10,389 nucleotides of DNA. Origin: Comamonadaceae bacterium (GTDB taxonomy: Bacteria > Pseudomonadota > Gammaproteobacteria > Burkholderiales > Burkholderiaceae_C). A program made the position numbers and the translations under genes. Where the stretch lies: positions 1-10,389 of the forward strand of contig CANBQX010000068.1 in assembly GCA_947371775.1 (NCBI GenBank). The letters are read 5' to 3'. The notes under the pieces are model-generated. The model was not told the origin of the DNA, did not search any database, and saw nothing but the letters and a program-made list of their open reading frames with translations. This document shows, one piece after another, positions 6,395-10,389 of the stretch. Numbering within the stretch: position 1 is the stretch's first letter; each line of letters starts with the position of its first letter.

Positions 6395-8965
6395 ATGGCT
6401 ACCACCGCACCTAGCTCCCTGGAAGTTCGTCTGTCTCAAACGAATCGCCAAATCGCCGAAGGTCACTACCTTGCGGCCATGGAACAGGCCAAGGCCTTAG
6501 CGGTTGAGAAAGTCGCAGCAGGACCAGCACACGCCCTGCTGGCGCTGGCGGCTGCCATGCACGGCGATGAAGATGCGGCACGACAGGCCCTGAAAGAAGT
6601 TCCTGCGTCAAACGCCGAGAAACATACCGAGGTCCTCCTGACGATTGGGAGCGCCTGGTTCAAGCTGGGAGACATTGCGCCAGCCATTGAGTACCTCAGC
6701 GCCGCGCACGCCCTACAAGCACAGCACCCCCTGGTGAATGCCCGCCTGGGCGCCTGCTTGCTGTCCGCTGGGAAACTGGACGAGGCCTTGCCCCACCTGA
6801 AAGAGGCGGTTCGTTTGATGCCCCAATCGGGGGGCTCCTGGCTGAATCTTGCCCGCGCGCAACTGGCAGCGGGACAAAACCAAGATGCGCTGAACTCTCT
6901 GGAAAAAGCGGCCCCGCTGCCAGACAAAGAGCCCGACCTCTTCAGCCTGGCGCAGGCCGAAGCATTAACCCGCCTAGGTCGCAAAGCCGAGGCCATCGGC
7001 ACACTGCGCGAGGCGGTGGCACAGGGACAAGCCAATGCAGTCATGGTTCTGGTCAATTTATTGGCGTCGCAAGGCGAACACGATGAGGCTTGGCATGTCT
7101 TGCGAGAAGCTCTGGACACCTCGGCGGACGACGTAGGCCTGCTCGAGCTTGCCGCTGAAATCGCACAAGTGCGCGGCCGCTTTGGCGAGGCCGATCGCTA
7201 TCTGGACAAGGCGCTCCAAGTCAAACCCGACAACGCTGCGCTGTGGCGTCAGCGCGCCATGCTTGCTGGTCATCGACTGGGCGCCGAACAGGGGCGGCTC
7301 GCTGCTGACAAGGCACTGGAGCTGACCCGCGACAAAGCCGGCCTGCCCTACGCGTTGGCGCTCAACGCCCACGCGCACGTGCTGCTTGAAGAGGGAAATC
7401 ACGCGCAAGCCGAAGCGGCCTATCGGGAAGGTTTGGCCATCCAAGCAAACTGCGTTCCCCTGCTGACCGGACTGGGCCGCTTGCTAATGCAAATGGGCCG
7501 GGTCGACGATGCAATGGCCTGCTACGAAGAAGTCAAAAAAATTGCCCCGCTCCAAGGTTGGAGTCAACTGATCCATGCCCGCGAGGTTCCTGAAGATCCA
7601 GCGGTATTGGAGAAGATGGCATTGGCCGCGCACCGACCCAGCCTGGACGGCCCGGTGCAGACCCACATGCTATTCACACTGGCAGCCGCCTGGGAAAAGA
7701 AAAAAGACTACGAAAAAGCATGGCAATTCGCCGTGGAGGCCAATGAGGCAACCCAGAAAAAAATTCCATACCGTCCTGAAGTACATCGACAAAAAGTAGA
7801 CCGCATCATGGGCCGTTTTTCCAAGGCCTTCCTTGATTCGCGCAATGCGTGGGGCCATGAGAGCACGGTGCCCACCTTCGTTCTGGGAATGCCCCGGTCT
7901 GGCACCACACTGGTGGAGCAAATTTTGGGAAGCCATAGCCAGGTGTTTGGCGCGGGTGAACTTTCCCTGGTGGGCGAACTCACGCAAAAGTTGGACGCCT
8001 GGGAGCGGCGTCTGGGCTCCAAGCGGGAATATCCAGAGTGCGTGGATGACCTCACAGCGACAGAATTGCGGCGGTTTGCCGAAAAACATTTGGCAGAGTT
8101 GCGGTCCTATGCACCAGAGGCCCAGCGCATCGTGGACAAGCTGCCGCACAATTTTGAGAACATCGGCCTGATCAAGCTGATGTTTCCGAATGCCAAAATT
8201 TTGCATCTCAAGCGCGAGCCGCGTGACGTTGCCATTTCCAATTACTTCACCGACTACTCGGCCAAGTTTGGAGGCATGGGATTCGCCTACGACCTCAGCG
8301 CCATTGGCGAGCAGCTGGTAGACCATCAGCGGCTGATGGACCACTGGCACCAAGTGTTCCCCGGGCAGATTCTTGAAGTCGATTACGACAGCCTGGTTGA
8401 AGACGTTGAAGGTTGGGCGAAAAAAATTATTTCGCACCTCGGACTCGCGTGGGAGGACGGTGTATTGGCATTCCAAGAGCTTGACCGCGCTGTCAAAACC
8501 GCCAGTGTCTGGCAGGTTCGGCAACCGGTTTACAAAACATCCAAAGCCAAGTGGAAAGCGTACGCCAGCCATTTAGCGCCGCTGGAAGCGGCCCTTGCGG
8601 AAATTCCCCCTACGCCAGTGGCATCGCCCTTGCCAAAACTCGAACCCGGCCTGTTCCTGAGCGGCATGGATCAACTCAAAGGCCAGCAAGCGCCCGATGC
8701 GGAGCAAACATTCCGCAAAATTTTGCAAGCGCGGCCCGCGCACGCTGCAAGCCACCATTTTTTAGGTGCTGCGCTCTACAGCCAAGGCAAACTCGCAGAA
8801 GCCCGAACCGCGATGCGCCGCTCCATCGAGCTGATGGGCCCACAACCCCAATGGCTTGAAAACCTGGCCAATGTCGAAATCGCCTTGGGAAATACAGAAG
8901 AAGCTGCGAAGCTGCGTGCCAAAGCCAGTAAAAAAACTGAAGACGGCCCCGCCCAAGCCGCATGA
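6395..8965 (+). CDS. TPR-sulfotransferase-TPR protein with tyrosylprotein-sulfotransferase-like catalytic domain
   Basis: This 856-residue protein has no signal peptide or membrane helix and is probably cytoplasmic. Residues about 10-395 are a run of roughly ten helical TPR repeats, for example HPLVNARLGACLLSAGKLDE near 111-130. The sulfotransferase domain spans about 493-735. It has the 5'-phosphosulfate loop PRSGTTL (500-506), a candidate catalytic Glu522 in GAGEL, and the 3'-phosphate motif REPRDVAIS (607-615, Arg607 and Ser615). LGLAWEDGVL (682-691) closely resembles a segment I recall from human TPST enzymes. Two or three further TPRs follow at about 750-845. The family transfers sulfate from PAPS to an acceptor. 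The TPRs suggest the acceptor is a protein, but this is inference. It leads the rightward operon, divergent from a type I secretion operon that contains cysQ. The next gene overlaps its stop as ATGA (8962-8965). Carbohydrate or lipid acceptors remain possible. Confidence 0.9.
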   Translation: MATTAPSSLEVRLSQTNRQIAEGHYLAAMEQAKALAVEKVAAGPAHALLALAAAMHGDEDAARQALKEVPASNAEKHTEVLLTIGSAWFKLGDIAPAIEYLSAAHALQAQHPLVNARLGACLLSAGKLDEALPHLKEAVRLMPQSGGSWLNLARAQLAAGQNQDALNSLEKAAPLPDKEPDLFSLAQAEALTRLGRKAEAIGTLREAVAQGQANAVMVLVNLLASQGEHDEAWHVLREALDTSADDVGLLELAAEIAQVRGRFGEADRYLDKALQVKPDNAALWRQRAMLAGHRLGAEQGRLAADKALELTRDKAGLPYALALNAHAHVLLEEGNHAQAEAAYREGLAIQANCVPLLTGLGRLLMQMGRVDDAMACYEEVKKIAPLQGWSQLIHAREVPEDPAVLEKMALAAHRPSLDGPVQTHMLFTLAAAWEKKKDYEKAWQFAVEANEATQKKIPYRPEVHRQKVDRIMGRFSKAFLDSRNAWGHESTVPTFVLGMPRSGTTLVEQILGSHSQVFGAGELSLVGELTQKLDAWERRLGSKREYPECVDDLTATELRRFAEKHLAELRSYAPEAQRIVDKLPHNFENIGLIKLMFPNAKILHLKREPRDVAISNYFTDYSAKFGGMGFAYDLSAIGEQLVDHQRLMDHWHQVFPGQILEVDYDSLVEDVEGWAKKIISHLGLAWEDGVLAFQELDRAVKTASVWQVRQPVYKTSKAKWKAYASHLAPLEAALAEIPPTPVASPLPKLEPGLFLSGMDQLKGQQAPDAEQTFRKILQARPAHAASHHFLGAALYSQGKLAEARTAMRRSIELMGPQPQWLENLANVEIALGNTEEAAKLRAKASKKTEDGPAQAA

Positions 8966-9807
8966 GCACGAAGCCTCAGCCTTTTGAGTCCGCACACAAG
9001 CAAGCGTGGGCATGGCAATCGGCTCCACTGCGACCCGGTCCCCAGGACATAGGGATTGTTGAAGACTGGATAACAACGTGGCTGCAGCGCCCAGGCGCGG
9101 TAATGCCGGGTGCACGCCAAGCCTTGCTATTGGGCGTCACCGCTGAACTCACGGCCTTGTGTGAGCACCACCAACTGCCGCTCACTGCCGTCGACTTATC
9201 GCAAGCAATGATCGACGAAGCTTGGCTGGGCGACACCGCAATGCGAAAGGTGATCTTGGGCGACTGGCTGGATTTGCCCCTTGCAGCGCAGAGCGTGAGT
9301 CTGGTGCTGGGTGACGGCGTGAGCACGCTGGTGGATTTTCCATCGGGTCTTGAGCGCTTGGGGCAGCAATTGCATTCATGCCTGTTGCCTGAGGGCTTAT
9401 TGATGCTGCGCTGCTTTGCTCGCCCTTCGCACGCAGAGTCGGTTGAACAGGTCATGGACGCCGTGCGACATGGCCGGATCGGCAACTTCAATATATTCAG
9501 GTTCAGGCTGCTGATGGCCTTGCACGGCGATACACCGCAGATCGGTGTACGCACCAGTGACGCATACGATGTTTTTGAACGTGAATTTCCAGATGCTGGT
9601 GCATTCTTCCGAATGACAGGCTGGCCGCCGGCGTCCATGGCAACCTTGGCAACCTACAGAGCAAGTCCCGCGCAGTATTTTTTCCCCAGCCCGGATGAAA
9701 TCGCTGACACCTTGTCGCCCTGGTTCCAATTGCAAGAAATACGCACCGGAGATTACGAGTTCGCTGCATGTTGTCCCACGTTGCGTTTGGTTCGCCGCGA
9801 TACATGA
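8962..9807 (+). CDS. Class I SAM-dependent methyltransferase-like protein
   Basis: This 281-residue protein has a Rossmann-like methyltransferase pattern. A beta strand and loop ALLLGVTAE (54-62) stand where motif I should be. An acidic residue ends the second strand (LTAVDLS, Asp78). GDWLDLPL (100-107) looks like the motif around the adenine, and SLVLGDGVSTLVDF (113-126) looks like strand 4. LLPEGLLMLRCFAR (141-154) looks like strand 5. Motif I lacks the usual GxGxG, so cofactor binding may be altered or lost. The acceptor is unknown. The C-terminal half (about 155-281), containing FFRMTGWPP, is not one I recognise. The start overlaps the sulfotransferase stop and no ribosome-binding site precedes it, suggesting translational coupling. 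The end overlaps the next gene as ATGA (9804-9807). I infer a shared pathway with the sulfotransferase. Confidence 0.7.
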   Translation: MSTKPQPFESAHKQAWAWQSAPLRPGPQDIGIVEDWITTWLQRPGAVMPGARQALLLGVTAELTALCEHHQLPLTAVDLSQAMIDEAWLGDTAMRKVILGDWLDLPLAAQSVSLVLGDGVSTLVDFPSGLERLGQQLHSCLLPEGLLMLRCFARPSHAESVEQVMDAVRHGRIGNFNIFRFRLLMALHGDTPQIGVRTSDAYDVFEREFPDAGAFFRMTGWPPASMATLATYRASPAQYFFPSPDEIADTLSPWFQLQEIRTGDYEFAACCPTLRLVRRDT

Positions 9808-10389
9808 ACCGTGATCAGGCCTCGTTATTGTCCGCAGCCCATGCTCAGTGGCAAAGAGCACGTTTCTTGTGCACAGTGGAATGCGGCCACTACCACACCG
9901 CGTGGCCGTTTTTGCGCGCAGCGGGGCTCGTCGGTGGCATCGATGCCGACAAACTGGCACTGAGCGCTGTACTCAGCCCCCTGCTCAACAAGCAAGAGTG
10001 CCGTATTCTTATTGCCGGCTCCGCCGACGACGCGCAACTCCAACTCATCCAAGAGCTCGCAGGAGACGCGCCATGCGATATCACGGTGGTAGACCGATGC
10101 GCCACGCCACTGGCGGCCTGCGAAAGCCACCGGGCAACGTCATGCCATGGCTTGACAACCCAGGCCATGGACTTGCTCAGCTTTGCGCCCGAAAAAAAGT
10201 TTGATGTGATTCTGTGTCACTCTTTGCTGCCTTTTCTAAAGGCTGAAGACCGTAAAGAATTGCTCGGTAAATTGCGTCAATGGCTAACGCCCCTCGGCAC
10301 CTTGGTACTGGCCGTGAAAATAGACCCCGATCAGGGCGGTCAACAAACCGCAATCGACGCGGCGCACTGGATCCGCGGCAAGACGGCCA
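9804..10389 (+). CDS. Second methyltransferase-like protein (3' end beyond window)
   Basis: From ATG 9804 the frame is open to the right edge, giving 195 whole codons. The protein begins MNRDQASLLSAAHAQWQRAR. It has a methyltransferase-fold pattern: ILIAGSADDAQLQLI (about residues 72-86) in the motif I position, with a degenerate glycine loop; VVDRC with an acid after the second strand (about 99-103); FDVILCHSLLPFL as strand 4; and LTPLGTLVLAVKI as strand 5. It resembles the preceding protein in layout rather than clearly in sequence, so a distant duplication is possible but unproven. The start overlaps the preceding stop by ATGA. No ribosome-binding site is visible, so coupling is likely. 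An N-terminal Cys-Gly-His-Tyr-His run (about residues 26-30) is a curiosity without a known role. Whether it is an active methyltransferase cannot be judged from this part. Confidence 0.65.
   Translation, partial: MNRDQASLLSAAHAQWQRARFLCTVECGHYHTAWPFLRAAGLVGGIDADKLALSAVLSPLLNKQECRILIAGSADDAQLQLIQELAGDAPCDITVVDRCATPLAACESHRATSCHGLTTQAMDLLSFAPEKKFDVILCHSLLPFLKAEDRKELLGKLRQWLTPLGTLVLAVKIDPDQGGQQTAIDAAHWIRGKTA

Noticed and set aside
7670..8572. Minus-strand open frame of 300 codons opposite the sulfotransferase domain
   Set aside because: The opposite strand encodes intact PAPS-binding motifs in a continuous 856-residue protein. The antisense frame shows no domain and no ribosome-binding site.
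8931..10198. A-runs of seven bases near the end of the sulfotransferase gene and in the second methyltransferase-like gene, considered as slippage or frameshift sites
   Set aside because: Both reading frames continue normally through them, and no alternative frame extends with a recognisable domain.

Overview
The window reads as chromosomal DNA of a Gram-negative proteobacterium. A TolC-type outer membrane protein shows there is an outer membrane. The GC content looks moderately high and the genes are tightly packed. The gene styles (cysQ next to a TauE/SafE permease, a TPR-sulfotransferase) suggest Betaproteobacteria, perhaps Burkholderiales/Comamonadaceae. That placement is inference from gene content only. 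There are no rRNA, tRNA, insertion-sequence or CRISPR signals.

Layout: two divergent gene sets leave a roughly 320-base intergenic region (about 6075-6394). Leftwards, on the minus strand, runs a compact five-gene operon: a TolC/LapE-like outer membrane protein (6074 to 4830), a type I secretion ABC permease/ATPase of the LapB/LssB style with a degenerate N-terminal C39-like domain (4833 to 2644), an HlyD-family periplasmic adaptor (2637 to 1450), the PAP phosphatase CysQ (1437 to 649), and a TauE/SafE-type permease that runs off the left edge (from 652). Neighbouring genes overlap by 4 bases or lie 6 to 12 bases apart.

Rightwards, on the plus strand, lie a large TPR-sulfotransferase-TPR protein (6395-8965) and two consecutive methyltransferase-like proteins (8962-9807, and 9804 to the right edge, incomplete). 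They are joined by 4-base ATGA overlaps.

Taken together, the window carries a complete type I secretion channel and a PAPS-dependent sulfotransferase whose catalytic domain resembles tyrosylprotein sulfotransferases. It also carries the phosphatase that removes PAP, the inhibitory by-product of sulfation, and two possible methyl-transfer enzymes. The most interesting reading is a modify-and-secrete locus, analogous in logic to the Xanthomonas raxST-raxA-raxB system, in which a protein is sulfated in the cytoplasm and exported by the type I machine. The transporter here has lost the C39 peptidase catalytic residues that RaxB-type exporters use, so its substrate probably carries an uncleaved C-terminal signal, as large RTX-type or adhesin-type proteins do. 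No substrate gene is visible in the window.
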